Positions 8,930 through 17,229 of a DNA stretch of 64,000 nt are shown here, in pieces. The stretch is from Planctomycetaceae bacterium (GTDB lineage: Bacteria; Planctomycetota; Planctomycetia; Pirellulales; Pirellulaceae). The DNA is taken from NCBI GenBank assembly GCA_020638975.1, contig JACKHN010000002.1, positions 62,001-126,000 of the forward strand, given 5' to 3'. Position 1 is the stretch's first letter, and the number at the start of each line of letters is the position of its first letter. The translations under genes and the position numbers were made by a program. Under the pieces are notes generated by a model. That model was given only the letters and a program-made list of their open reading frames with translations. It was not told where the DNA came from and searched no databases.

Positions 8930-9889
8930 CTATCGCCGCGGTTTCTTCGCGCGAGGCTCCGGTTCATCATACGCCTGAACGATCGCTTGAACCAAGCGAT
9001 GCCGCACGATATCAGCCTTGGTTAACTGAATCTGAGCAATTCCCTTGATACCTTGCAATCGTGACATCGCATCGATCAAACCACTTTTGGCATGGGCGGG
9101 CAAATCGACCTGCGTCGTGTCGCCAGCGATCACGATCTTCGAGCCTTCGCCCATGCGAGTCAGGAACATCTTCATCTGAGCGATGGTCGTGTTCTGTGCT
9201 TCGTCCAGGATGATGAAGGCTTCGTTCAGAGTGCGACCTCGCATATAGGCTAGAGGAATCACTTCAATAACGTCCTCCGACATGAATTGCTTGATTTGAT
9301 CGTAGTCGATCATCTCGTGCAACGCATCGAGCAAAGGCCGCAGGTACGGATTGATTTTTGCTTGCAAGTCGCCGGGTAGAAAGCCCAGGCTCTCGCCGGC
9401 TTCCACGGCAGGTCGAACCAGCACGATCTTGCGAATGAGATGGTGTTTTAATGCCTCGACGGCCAAAGCCACGGCCAGATACGTCTTTCCGGAACCCGCC
9501 GGGCCAGTCGATAGCGTGATGTCGTGTTGGCGGATCGCATCGATATATCTCGCTTGGCCAGCCGTGCGAGCCTTGATCGTCCGCCCCGCGTTGATCACTT
9601 CGATCGGATCTTTGCGATGCGACAGGCCGTTCCCATTGACTCGGGAGAGCACTTCGGAGACATCATCAGGCGTCACGAGCCCGCGACGTTCGACGAGGTC
9701 CTTCAGATGTTCGAGGACTTCTGTAGCTCGTGTGACGGCAGCTTCATCGCCCGAGACGTGGACTTTCCCATCCCGATGAGCGATCTTCACGCCTAGAGCT
9801 TCGCGAACGGCGCGCAGGTGCTGGTCGCGAGCGCCGAACAGCGACAGGACTAGCTGAGGTTCCACCAGCGATAAAGTAGCTTCACACAT
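8930..9889 (-). CDS. phoH: PhoH family ATPase
   Basis: A 319-residue PhoH-like P-loop protein. An N-terminal KH-like region is followed by the Walker A motif G-P-A-G-S-G-K-T (about residues 130-137), the A-Y-M-R-G-R-T-L-N motif and the Walker B F-I-I-L-D-E-A-Q-N-T-T. The ATG at 9889 was preferred over a GTG at 9919 because PhoH proteins typically begin M-x-E-A-T-L-S. No strong ribosome-binding site is seen at either. Members are ATP-binding proteins linked to RNA metabolism and to YbeY, whose gene is two positions downstream. It is the first gene of the phoH-HD-ybeY-CBS operon. Confidence 0.92.
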   Translation of the reverse strand: MCEATLSLVEPQLVLSLFGARDQHLRAVREALGVKIAHRDGKVHVSGDEAAVTRATEVLEHLKDLVERRGLVTPDDVSEVLSRVNGNGLSHRKDPIEVINAGRTIKARTAGQARYIDAIRQHDITLSTGPAGSGKTYLAVALAVEALKHHLIRKIVLVRPAVEAGESLGFLPGDLQAKINPYLRPLLDALHEMIDYDQIKQFMSEDVIEVIPLAYMRGRTLNEAFIILDEAQNTTIAQMKMFLTRMGEGSKIVIAGDTTQVDLPAHAKSGLIDAMSRLQGIKGIAQIQLTKADIVRHRLVQAIVQAYDEPEPRAKKPRR

Positions 9890-10359
9890 AAAGAACGGCG
9901 ATGTTTTCGCTCGCCGCACGGAGTGCCCGAACTTCTCTGATACACAACTATAGTGAATCTTTGACGCACGGGACTAGCTGGAGTTCACGCGATCGCCATA
10001 AATCGTGCCTGTAATGCAACTTAAACATTCGGGTTTATTTGCCGCCAAACGTCAGTTGGCGCGAACTTCATGGCTGTAACGAATGTGCTATCGATTGGCG
10101 ACGTCATTTGCGCCTTCGCTGCCTGCGAATCGAAGGTGTTGTGAACGTATCTGACCGGAATCGTGAAACGGCGTGCAGCGACCGCAGTTGGCCAACGAAT
10201 CGCGCAGCTGTCGTAGGACTTGATTCACCGCAGAAGCGGTCTTGGGGTAACGGTAACGTTGTCTCGTCAAGATTCCCTGAGAATTGAGACCGTCAACTAA
10301 GCGAGAGTTTCCGAACGGATTTGCTGGCGAGGGGCGAACGAAAGAGTATCACCAGCATT
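9890..10359. other. Intergenic region between phoH and the porin terminator
   Basis: About 470 nt with no supportable gene. It must contain the promoter of the minus-strand phoH operon, but I could not pick out a clear -35/-10 pair. The right end abuts the porin terminator hairpin. Confidence 0.4.
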
Positions 10360-10405
10360 GACAAAAGAAGTGGGCCGGGACTTGCCTTTGCAGTTCCGGC
10401 CCACT
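10360..10405 (-). terminator. Rho-independent terminator of the porin gene
   Basis: A 13-bp stem (10369-10381 paired with 10393-10405, one G-T pair) encloses an 11-nt loop. On the minus strand the stem is followed by CTTCTTTTGT, a T-rich tract. It lies 26 nt past the stop codon of the porin gene, exactly where a terminator is expected. Confidence 0.75.
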
Positions 10406-10430
10406 GGAACGTCATTGACCCCACTCGCCA

Positions 10431-11702
10431 TCAGAACATCAGAATCCCGTCGACCCCAAGTAGAAACTGGCTGCTCTTTGTGCCATCGTCGTACGGATTC
10501 GCCGCACCGTCGTACCAATCCGCTCGCAACTCGGGTCGCAGTACAAAATTGCTACTCGGCGTCCAGTTCAGACCACAAGAAACCGAGTAGAAGTCGCCCG
10601 CAAGTGGCGGATTGTTCGGGTTGCTCGGTCGATTCAAGCCCACCCGCGTTCCCTCTTCGTCACGAAACCACTCGAATCGCATGCCCGCTTTCCAGCAATC
10701 ATTGATCGTGTAGTACGCATATTGATCGATGCCATACCAGTCCGCCCGGTCACCTGTCGGGGCACCGTCCTCCTGAAACCCAAGCCACTGATGGAACACA
10801 TAGTCCAATCGGCAGGTGAGTGGAAGATTTACGAGCCAGCTGTAACGCGTGCGGTTTGCAAACCCTGGCACCGGTGCGACCCCGGCGAGATTGTTGAACT
10901 CTTTGCCCGTCGTGATCGCGAACGAAGTCCATGCGCCGCTATCGACGAATTCATACTTCGCTTTGCCGACGAATCCCACGCTATCGCTGACGCGATCAAG
11001 GGCGTTCCAACCATTGTGCAAACCGAGCGTAAGCGTCAACGCGTCGCTCGGCTTCCAGTTCACCTGACCACCCCAGTGCGTAAAGGGACCAGCGAATTGA
11101 TAACTATACGCCTTCGAGTAGAAAAAGTTGTCCGGAGCCATCACTCCTTCATAGCCAACAACCGAGTAAAAGTGGCCAAACTGAAACGAGAGATCTTGAT
11201 TCCCAACCGACACGAATGCTTGCGGGAAAGCAATGCCATAGTACTCACTGTTCCAATGCGCTGCTCCGTTCTGTCGCGTCTCTAGGCCGATCGATTGAGC
11301 CAGCAGGTAGTCTTCACCGTAGAGCATATCAATGCGGAAGCCTACTCCATTGCCGCAGTGCGGCAAGTCCTTTTCCGCGACAAGATAGAGCTGATTGAGC
11401 ATCGCTTCGTTACTTCGGTCGACCGCGTTGTAAGGACCGTTAAACTTGCTCGCGGGGCTGTCCGTGTTGGCAACAATTCCCGCGTCGAGCCAACCGTGGA
11501 AGCGAATACCGGAGGAAGTCTGTGGAATCAGGTACCATTGATCGTTGCATCCACAATAGGTCGCGCAATTGTCGTTCTGACTGGGACCATACGAAGCTTC
11601 AACGAAATCGCCGTCGCTGATGGTTGCGAACTCGATGTCCGCGAACAGGAGCGAGGCATTCAACAAAACACAACTCGCGATGAGGGTATTGAATATTCGC
11701 AC
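10431..11702 (-). CDS. Outer-membrane beta-barrel porin (BBP2-like)
   Basis: A 423-residue predicted secreted protein with a signal peptide (about residues 1-21, ending L-L-F-A-D). The body is rich in alternating aromatic and polar residues, with segments such as F-Q-F-G-H-F-Y-S-V-V-G-Y and G-G-Q-V-N-W-K-P-S-D-A-L-T-L-T-L-G, typical of outer-membrane beta-strands. The C terminus ends with hydrophobic V-D-G-I-L-M-F, as expected of porins. A small Cys-containing segment follows the signal (C-A-T-Y-C-G-C), common in planctomycete secreted proteins. The GTG at 11702 was chosen because GGAGGAG lies 6-7 nt upstream and the signal peptide starts there; a longer frame to 11891 lacks these. Substrate unknown. 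Confidence 0.75.
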   Translation of the reverse strand: MRIFNTLIASCVLLNASLLFADIEFATISDGDFVEASYGPSQNDNCATYCGCNDQWYLIPQTSSGIRFHGWLDAGIVANTDSPASKFNGPYNAVDRSNEAMLNQLYLVAEKDLPHCGNGVGFRIDMLYGEDYLLAQSIGLETRQNGAAHWNSEYYGIAFPQAFVSVGNQDLSFQFGHFYSVVGYEGVMAPDNFFYSKAYSYQFAGPFTHWGGQVNWKPSDALTLTLGLHNGWNALDRVSDSVGFVGKAKYEFVDSGAWTSFAITTGKEFNNLAGVAPVPGFANRTRYSWLVNLPLTCRLDYVFHQWLGFQEDGAPTGDRADWYGIDQYAYYTINDCWKAGMRFEWFRDEEGTRVGLNRPSNPNNPPLAGDFYSVSCGLNWTPSSNFVLRPELRADWYDGAANPYDDGTKSSQFLLGVDGILMF

Positions 11703-12061
11703 GGCGACACTCCTCCGGCCCATAAAAGCGGCCCAGAAAAACACTGTTAAAACAATTCGTAAAACGGCAACAACCCAAAGCCTGCTCACAGGAGCGAGTA
11801 GCCCAACCGGGGATATCGGTTCGTTGGAGCGGCGAGGAGGAGCGTAAGAACCTGAAATTGGCGTCGCCAACGGTTTCTGCGACCGGTCCAATCGATTATC
11901 GCCAACCTTTTGAACCGCGCAAGATGTAAGACCTGAGCAAGCGAGACGACAGCTCCTGTTTCGTCCGGTGTCGCCGCGTTTCCGCCGATCGGCGACTTGA
12001 GCAGGAGTCTGCTTGACTCATCTCACCGATCACTTAGAAGGTATGCGAAGGGAAACGAAAG
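11703..12061. other. Intergenic region between the porin gene and tRNA(CAU)
   Basis: About 360 nt. The leftmost part holds the porin ribosome-binding site (GGAGGAG near 11709-11715) and presumably its promoter, which I could not define. No other gene or repeat is seen. Confidence 0.4.
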
Positions 12062-12135
<74 letters not shown>

Positions 12136-12165
12136 ATCACTGGATTACGTCGATGAGTGCAAGCA

Positions 12166-12192
12166 ATTCTAACAGCCGCGTCTCAGTGACAA
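12166..12192 (-). promoter_or_regulatory. Possible promoter of tRNA(CAU)
   Basis: On the minus strand TTGTCA (12192-12187) and TAGAAT (12171-12166) each match the consensus at 5/6 positions. The spacer is only 15 nt, shorter than ideal. The -10 lies about 30 nt before the tRNA 5' end. Confidence 0.3.
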
Positions 12193-12339
12193 AACGCCCC
12201 CGCAATCGAAAACCTGCATTCGAAAACCAAATCCGAATGGACACCCTCCTTGCCAACCCCTCCGGCGAGATTCACATCGGCGACGCAGATTTGCCAGCGG
12301 AGCGGACCGGTTAGAACGGATGGCGAGGCCGCGGCTGAT

Positions 12340-12885
12340 CTAGTGAATGAGAAGGCTCACGATAACCAGCACGATCATGACGCAGCCGACGAGGATCTTG
12401 CCGAGCGTGCCGATCAGTCGGCCCCAAAACGCGGCATGCCCTATGTTCAGGCTTTCGTCGAGATCGCGTCCCTTCCACTGCTCGCCCAGCACCGCACCAA
12501 CCAAAGCCCCGAGGCCAGCGCAAACGATCGGTCCGAGGATCTGACCGACAACAGGAACCGGAACAAAGATGCCGGCAACGCCGCCAATCAGCGACCCTAC
12601 CAACGCAAGTGCGGTTCCACGCTTGCTGGCTCCGGCCTTCGATGCACCAAGTGCCCCGGCGAGGAACTCGAGGCCTTCGCCAAGTGCTGCGAGGGCGAAT
12701 AGCGCCAAGATGGTCAGCACATCAATATCGAGTCGCCGCTCGTCCGGCATGAAATAGGAATACGTCGCAGCGAGTGCGACGATTAACCAATTGCCCGGCA
12801 TGCCGATCACGTTCAGCGCCCAGCACGCGATCACGAAGATCACAAGCAAGATCGCCGACAGAACTACAACCGATTCCATTACCAT
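12340..12885 (-). CDS. DUF456 family membrane protein
   Basis: A 181-residue hydrophobic protein with a DUF456-like pattern. It has an N-terminal helix pair (about residues 5-50) containing G-M-P-G-N-W-L, a central Gly/Ala-rich region with G-A-S-K-A-G-A-S-K-R-G and G-S-L-I-G-G-V-A-G-I-F-V-P-V-P-V-V-G, and a last membrane helix at the C terminus. A GGAAGGTGA ribosome-binding site precedes the ATG at 12885. It is 134 nt downstream of the PafA-like gene on the same strand, so co-transcription is possible but not shown. Function is unknown for the family. Confidence 0.75.
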   Translation of the reverse strand: MVMESVVVLSAILLVIFVIACWALNVIGMPGNWLIVALAATYSYFMPDERRLDIDVLTILALFALAALGEGLEFLAGALGASKAGASKRGTALALVGSLIGGVAGIFVPVPVVGQILGPIVCAGLGALVGAVLGEQWKGRDLDESLNIGHAAFWGRLIGTLGKILVGCVMIVLVIVSLLIH

Positions 12886-13019
12886 ACCAAGTCACCTTCC
12901 CGCCTATTCGCCCAGGACGCAACAGTCTTGGACGCAATCCTCTGCCTTCTGAGGTGGACAGTATAGCTTGGCGAGTTGGATCGTAGCTGCACGTAGCCTG
13001 ACTTCGGGCGGCACTCGGA

Positions 13020-14795
13020 TTAATTGCGATCGCGGTAGCTGGTTCGACGCGCACGGCGTGCTGCCGAATCTCCGCGTGATCGACGGTCGGAACGTCCGTA
13101 GTTGGCAAGCCGGATCGTTTTCGCACCCCAGCGATGGCCGATGATGACGGCCTTCCAATTGGCCGTCACTGGTTCTTCGCCATCGACAAACTCGCGGATA
13201 TAGTGCCCCCGCATAGTTGCGGGCGAGTTAGCGGGGGCAACTCGCGTTGCTCGTTCAATTGCTTCCTTTTCGAACAATCGCGGTGCGAAACCGGCTGATT
13301 GTAGCATCGCAAAGTAGCCATCGTCGGACAATTCATGGTAACGCAAATCAATTTTCTTGCGCTCGGCCCAGTTCGCATCGGCGCCCGCTTTATCAAGCAG
13401 ATATTTTTTCGTGACCCAATCGATGGAACCAACGAGTGAAAGGGCGTCATCCGCATCCGCATCGTTATGTGTGATGCGATGCTCTAGTTGATCGAGAGTC
13501 TGATTCCACAATCGCAGAACATCCCACGCCTCGGCGGGCCCGTCGGTCTGCTGATTCAGGAAAGCCCGACAACCTGCCAAATAGTAACGCTGGACTTGCA
13601 AAGCAGACACCGATTGGCCGTCGCAAAGCGTAAATTCATGTGTTAGCGACGCGTCGCGGCAAACACCGCGTAGCACTTGAATGGGACGCCGAACAGTGGG
13701 GGGCGATTGAAACGTTCCTGCCTCGATGGCGTCGAGTACCAACAAGGTTGTGCCGACCCGGAGATACTCGGCCGTCTCGCACATATTGGAATCGCCCAAC
13801 CCGATCTGCAATCGTTGCCGCTGACGAAACAATTCGCCGTACTCCCGTGGCGAGAACCACGCGTCGGCGTAAACCGCTTTGAAAAAATGTCCCATTGAGA
13901 AGATCGGTCGATCGCCAACCATCCCGCCATAGCCGACAACACAGTTAATCGCCGGAGCCTTATCGGCGATTTGATACTCGCCATCCGCATCGACCATGCC
14001 AGCGCCTGCAAAGATCGGGCGAGTGATCAGAAACGGAACCAATCGTTTGCGGGCATCCCGAAACGCGGTCACATGCAGCAAAAAGTATAGTGCGAGTGCC
14101 AGGGGAGCGGTCAGTATCCGCGTAATGAGTTGCAGCGATGATTCAAGCCAAACCGGAACGTGGATACAGGTCTCACGTCCCTCGACAAGGTCGCGGCCAA
14201 ACAGCATCAAGGCAATTGAATCGCGACCGCCGGTGACGAGTTTCAGCGGCATGTAAATGATCGCGGCGATTAGGAAATACGAGAGGGTGCCCAGAATGCA
14301 GAGCCCGATTCCCAGCCAAGTGATTAGCGCCAGCGGGAACAAGCACAGCAGCCCAAATCGCCACAGAAAGAGACGCACTCCAGAAGCAAAAGTCGCCTCG
14401 TAGTTCTCTTGCGCGCCGTAAACATTGTCGCACGCATCGCGATCGTTCTTGATTAACTGAAAGTTGCGATCGGCTGCGGCTGCGGCAAGTAAGCGGTCTT
14501 GCGCTCGCTGATAGGTAACGGCTTCGCGCGGACTACGACATTCAGGCGTCGCGCCTTCGATTAAGCCGCCACCTGCCGCCGGTCGCTCTGCCTCGAACCA
14601 AACGGCACCGCCATAGGCAGTGAACACACCTTCTTTGAAGTGCTTTGCCGGCACCGTGGGCACGCGTCGATGTAGCGCAGCCACGAGCGATTCATAAAGA
14701 CGGAACTTTGATCGACGAGACGTAGCAAGTTCGGAAGAGGAGCGGATTGCATACTCGGTTTCCAAGCCGAGTAACCGCTGAAAGACCTCTGCCAC
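13020..14795 (-). CDS. pafA: PafA/Dop-family Pup (UBact) ligase with a membrane-spanning insertion
   Basis: A 591-residue member of the carboxylate-amine ligase family that joins Pup-type modifiers to lysines. Visible motifs are G-L-E-T-E-Y (10-15, nucleotide/Mg binding), G-A-T-P-E-C (81-86), V-Y-G-A-Q-E-N-Y (125-132), I-T-R-P-I-F-A-G-A-G (257-266), G-L-G-D-S-N-M-C-E (332-340), D-W-V-T-K-K-Y-L-L (459-467) and M-R-G-H-Y-I-R-E-F (528-536). Actinobacterial PafA and Dop have about 450-500 residues. The excess here is mostly an insertion at about 135-250 with two or three hydrophobic segments (about 143-185 and 222-243), followed by a basic Arg-rich C-terminal tail. The position equivalent to the catalytic Asp (L-Y-x-D) appears to be Glu68 (V-W-F-E). 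The GTG start lies 3 nt after the modifier stop. Family is secure; membrane location is inferred. Confidence 0.85.
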   Translation of the reverse strand: MAEVFQRLLGLETEYAIRSSSELATSRRSKFRLYESLVAALHRRVPTVPAKHFKEGVFTAYGGAVWFEAERPAAGGGLIEGATPECRSPREAVTYQRAQDRLLAAAAADRNFQLIKNDRDACDNVYGAQENYEATFASGVRLFLWRFGLLCLFPLALITWLGIGLCILGTLSYFLIAAIIYMPLKLVTGGRDSIALMLFGRDLVEGRETCIHVPVWLESSLQLITRILTAPLALALYFLLHVTAFRDARKRLVPFLITRPIFAGAGMVDADGEYQIADKAPAINCVVGYGGMVGDRPIFSMGHFFKAVYADAWFSPREYGELFRQRQRLQIGLGDSNMCETAEYLRVGTTLLVLDAIEAGTFQSPPTVRRPIQVLRGVCRDASLTHEFTLCDGQSVSALQVQRYYLAGCRAFLNQQTDGPAEAWDVLRLWNQTLDQLEHRITHNDADADDALSLVGSIDWVTKKYLLDKAGADANWAERKKIDLRYHELSDDGYFAMLQSAGFAPRLFEKEAIERATRVAPANSPATMRGHYIREFVDGEEPVTANWKAVIIGHRWGAKTIRLANYGRSDRRSRGDSAARRARRTSYRDRN

Positions 14796-14798
14796 TAG

Positions 14799-14954
14799 TT
14801 ATTCGCCACCGTGAGGAACTTTGGCTTCTTCGAGATAGGCTTGTGGGTCGACTTGGCTATCACGTCGAACCAAATTCAAAATCTCTTGCATCGGCTTTGT
14901 ATCGACGGGAGTGGCGACAGCCTGCTCTTCGATGTTCTGAGTCTTTGTCGACAT
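14799..14954 (-). CDS. ubact: Pup/UBact-like protein modifier ending in Gly-Gly-Glu
   Basis: A 51-residue acidic protein, M-S-T-K-T-Q-N-I-E-E at the start and K-V-P-H-G-G-E at the end. It fits the prokaryotic ubiquitin-like modifier class: small, Gln/Glu-rich, probably disordered at the N terminus, with a helical segment (about residues 22-45) before the C-terminal Gly-Gly-Glu. In Pup the C-terminal Gln must be deamidated to Glu; UBact-type modifiers can be encoded with Glu already, as here. The ATG at 14954 has AAGGA about 9 nt upstream. Its stop is 3 nt before the PafA-like gene, which strongly supports the assignment. Expected to be ligated through the terminal Glu side chain to target lysines. 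Confidence 0.82.
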   Translation of the reverse strand: MSTKTQNIEEQAVATPVDTKPMQEILNLVRRDSQVDPQAYLEEAKVPHGGE

Positions 14955-15007
14955 TCGCAAAATCCTTCAAAGTGAGGAGTAATGTGGGGAGAACAAGACA
15001 AAGCTCT

Positions 15008-15036
15008 ATCCTATCCCGGGTATCCGCCACTCGCAA
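15008..15036 (-). promoter_or_regulatory. Possible promoter of the UBact-pafA unit
   Basis: On the minus strand TTGCGA (15036-15031) and TAGGAT (15013-15008) are separated by 17 nt, each matching 4/6 consensus bases. Transcription would start near 15001, about 47 nt before the modifier ATG. Between this and the upstream DHODH-like gene a 7-bp hairpin (15058-15064 with 15075-15081) lacks a T tract. Confidence 0.38.
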
Positions 15037-15083
15037 GCAAATTGGCGGGCGCGACTTCGCAGGAATCCGTCCGATCCTGCGGA

Positions 15084-16148
15084 TTAGCCAGAGTTTCCGC
15101 TGTGTCGGGCAAGTTCGCGTTTGATACGCACGGCCACATACGGGTCGACCATCGCTGCCGTGGCAACATGACACGCTTTAGCACCGGCAGTCAGATACGC
15201 GATCACGTCCGACGCGTTTTGAATTCCCCCCACTCCAATTACCTGAATGTTGAGCTGCCGTTCTCGAATTAGTTTTGCGAACAGACGCGTTTGCTGGATC
15301 GAAGCGTCGCGAATCGCTGCGCCGCAAATGCCTCGCCGTTGTCCATCAAAGACCAACGAATCACCGTCACGAACCTGCGTTGCAACGCTGTTCGTCATTG
15401 CGAGTGCGTCGATGCTCGAACCAATTGCCTGGAGCAATTCGCCAGCGGCCTCGGATGTCGGGACATGTCCGATCTTCGCCACGTAGGGCACTTCGCCGAT
15501 CGCTGAACGAACGCACTGTGCGACGAGCTGGGCGTCCGTCGGTTGTTGAAACAGTTGGCCATCGCATGTCGACACATTTGGGCACGAAAAGTTGGTTTCA
15601 ACGATGTCAGCACCGCTATCGACCGCCCATTTCGCACACTTTGCATAGTCGACCGCCAGATCCTCGATCGTCCAACCGTCTTGCACGGTCGCAACGACGG
15701 ACACTGAGAGCAATTTCCCGGCGCCGAGTTGCTTGCGAGTCGCTTCGACATCCGCGCGCCAGATCGAGGGCTCCCTCGACGGCATTCCGTAAGATACGGC
15801 CCAACTGCCTGTCATGTCGGTTGCCGCAGACACCTCGGTCTCGTCCCCCGTCAGTTGCGCGCAGGCCACTGGTTGCAGGTTGGGCAGCGGGTAGCAGGCA
15901 CGAGCCCGACTGCGAACTGTCTTGTACGTGACGACATCGAAACCAAGACTGGCGTAATACAAGCACCAATTCCCATTTAGCAGCGGACCCGCGGGAACTC
16001 CCAGCGGCGAATCGACCGACAGGCCACAAATATCCCACTTGCCGGGCATCTCGGGGACCTCGATTTCCACCGGATCGGGGGCGTGTTCATAATTCCAGTC
16101 GTAACTCTGAAACCGATCGTACACTGGCAGCGACGGTGGATTTGTCAT
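15084..16148 (-). CDS. Dihydroorotate dehydrogenase-like flavoprotein (paralogue)
   Basis: A 354-residue FMN-binding TIM-barrel protein of the DHODH family, distinct from the pyrD at 2446-3414. The active-site segment is N-F-S-C-P-N-V (Cys base), preceded by A-D-I-V-E-T, and the FMN phosphate motif appears as G-V-G-G-I-Q. An N-terminal extension of about 45 residues precedes L-G-V-P-A-G-P-L-L-N-G. The ATG at 16148 (M-T-N-P-P-S) was chosen because the upstream continuation is only Arg/Lys-rich; AGAGGA is present upstream. It is on the same strand as the UBact-pafA pair, 129 nt upstream. The substrate could be dihydroorotate or another dihydropyrimidine-like compound. Confidence 0.72.
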   Translation of the reverse strand: MTNPPSLPVYDRFQSYDWNYEHAPDPVEIEVPEMPGKWDICGLSVDSPLGVPAGPLLNGNWCLYYASLGFDVVTYKTVRSRARACYPLPNLQPVACAQLTGDETEVSAATDMTGSWAVSYGMPSREPSIWRADVEATRKQLGAGKLLSVSVVATVQDGWTIEDLAVDYAKCAKWAVDSGADIVETNFSCPNVSTCDGQLFQQPTDAQLVAQCVRSAIGEVPYVAKIGHVPTSEAAGELLQAIGSSIDALAMTNSVATQVRDGDSLVFDGQRRGICGAAIRDASIQQTRLFAKLIRERQLNIQVIGVGGIQNASDVIAYLTAGAKACHVATAAMVDPYVAVRIKRELARHSGNSG

Positions 16149-16310
16149 GCTGATTTGGACATTCCTCTTGTAACGCTTGCGACGGCGTAGGCGGCGAATT
16201 ACCATGAACTCTTTGCCAGACGCCTCGATCGGCGCGGGCTACGCCTCCAGCATAATAGCGTGTTCGCTCGTCGAGTCTCAACATCCACTTTCGAATCGGG
16301 AGCGTTTCGA

Positions 16311-17093
16311 ATGCGTAGCTACGTAGCAATTGGATTCGCCGTCATCGGTCTTCTCGCGGCACGTCCAGCGGACGCGGTCGCCCAAGACAGCGTGTTGGCA
16401 GAGCTTTATGGACATGGCGTCCACGCTTACTTCTCACATCAATACCAAGAAGCGCACGAGTACCTGACCACAGCGATTGAACAAGGAACTCGCGACCCGC
16501 GAACGTTTTACTTTCGAGGGCTCGCTTACATGGCTCTTGGTCGACCCGATGAAGCGAAAGCTGATTTCCAAAAGGGTGCGGCGTTAGAGACAACGGGTGC
16601 AGATCGCGTCTATCCCGTCAGCTATTCGTTACAACGAGTTCAAGGTCCCAATCGGATTGAGATTGAACGCCAACGGCAGCAAGCTCGGCTCGTTTCGCAT
16701 ACTCGAACAATTAAAGCTTCCCAAGCTCGTTATGAACAACTTCAAGACGCGGAAGGACAAGTGCTCCGGAATCCGAGTCGTCCGCAACCAGCACCGGCAA
16801 AAGAACTAGTTGGCACTCCGCCAGCGGACGATCCATCAGATCCGTTTGGTGGCGACGCTCAACCGATTCAGCCCGAGGCTGCGCCGGAAGCATCCGCCAC
16901 GACCGAGCCTGCCGACAGCGGCACGGATCTGTTCGGTGATAGTAACACCACAGAGGCGATGCCCGCCGACGCTGGTGATGCTTTCGGAACCGACGCCGGT
17001 ACCGACCCCTTTGCAGACGATGCGGCACCAGCAACCGAGGCAGCACCAGCAACCGAACCTGCCGCTGATCCGTTCGCCGATCCCTTCGGTTAA
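16311..17093 (+). CDS. Secreted TPR protein with DPF/DxF-rich tail
   Basis: A 260-residue protein with a signal peptide (about 1-25, ending A-D-A-V-A-Q). TPR-like helices follow: A-Y-F-S-H-Q-Y-Q-E-A-H-E-Y-L and a second unit with Y-F-R-G-L-A-Y-M-A-L-G-R. The C-terminal 100 residues are low-complexity Pro/Ala/Asp/Glu, with recurrent S-D-P-F-G, T-D-L-F-G-D, D-A-F-G-T, T-D-P-F-A-D and a final A-D-P-F-A-D-P-F-G. GGGAG precedes the ATG at 16311. It is transcribed away from the DHODH-like gene. No specific function is recognisable; likely a periplasmic or surface scaffold. Confidence 0.7.
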   Translation: MRSYVAIGFAVIGLLAARPADAVAQDSVLAELYGHGVHAYFSHQYQEAHEYLTTAIEQGTRDPRTFYFRGLAYMALGRPDEAKADFQKGAALETTGADRVYPVSYSLQRVQGPNRIEIERQRQQARLVSHTRTIKASQARYEQLQDAEGQVLRNPSRPQPAPAKELVGTPPADDPSDPFGGDAQPIQPEAAPEASATTEPADSGTDLFGDSNTTEAMPADAGDAFGTDAGTDPFADDAAPATEAAPATEPAADPFADPFG

Positions 17094-17157
17094 TCTGCTC
17101 AAGTCGATTCGCCTTCGAATTACCGTCAGTGAATTGATTGCAAAATTGAATTCCCAC

Positions 17158-17198
17158 GCCGTCGCTTTACAGATGTAGGGCGACGGCTTTACTATTTT
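17158..17198 (+). terminator. Terminator hairpin after the TPR gene
   Basis: GCCGTCGC (17158-17165) pairs perfectly with GCGACGGC (17180-17187) around a 14-nt loop, followed by TTTACTATTTT. It lies between the TPR gene and the sulfatase gene on the + strand, so the two are probably separate units. Confidence 0.5.
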
Positions 17199-17229
17199 GG
17201 GAACGCTAAAAAGGAACAGGATTCTACTT

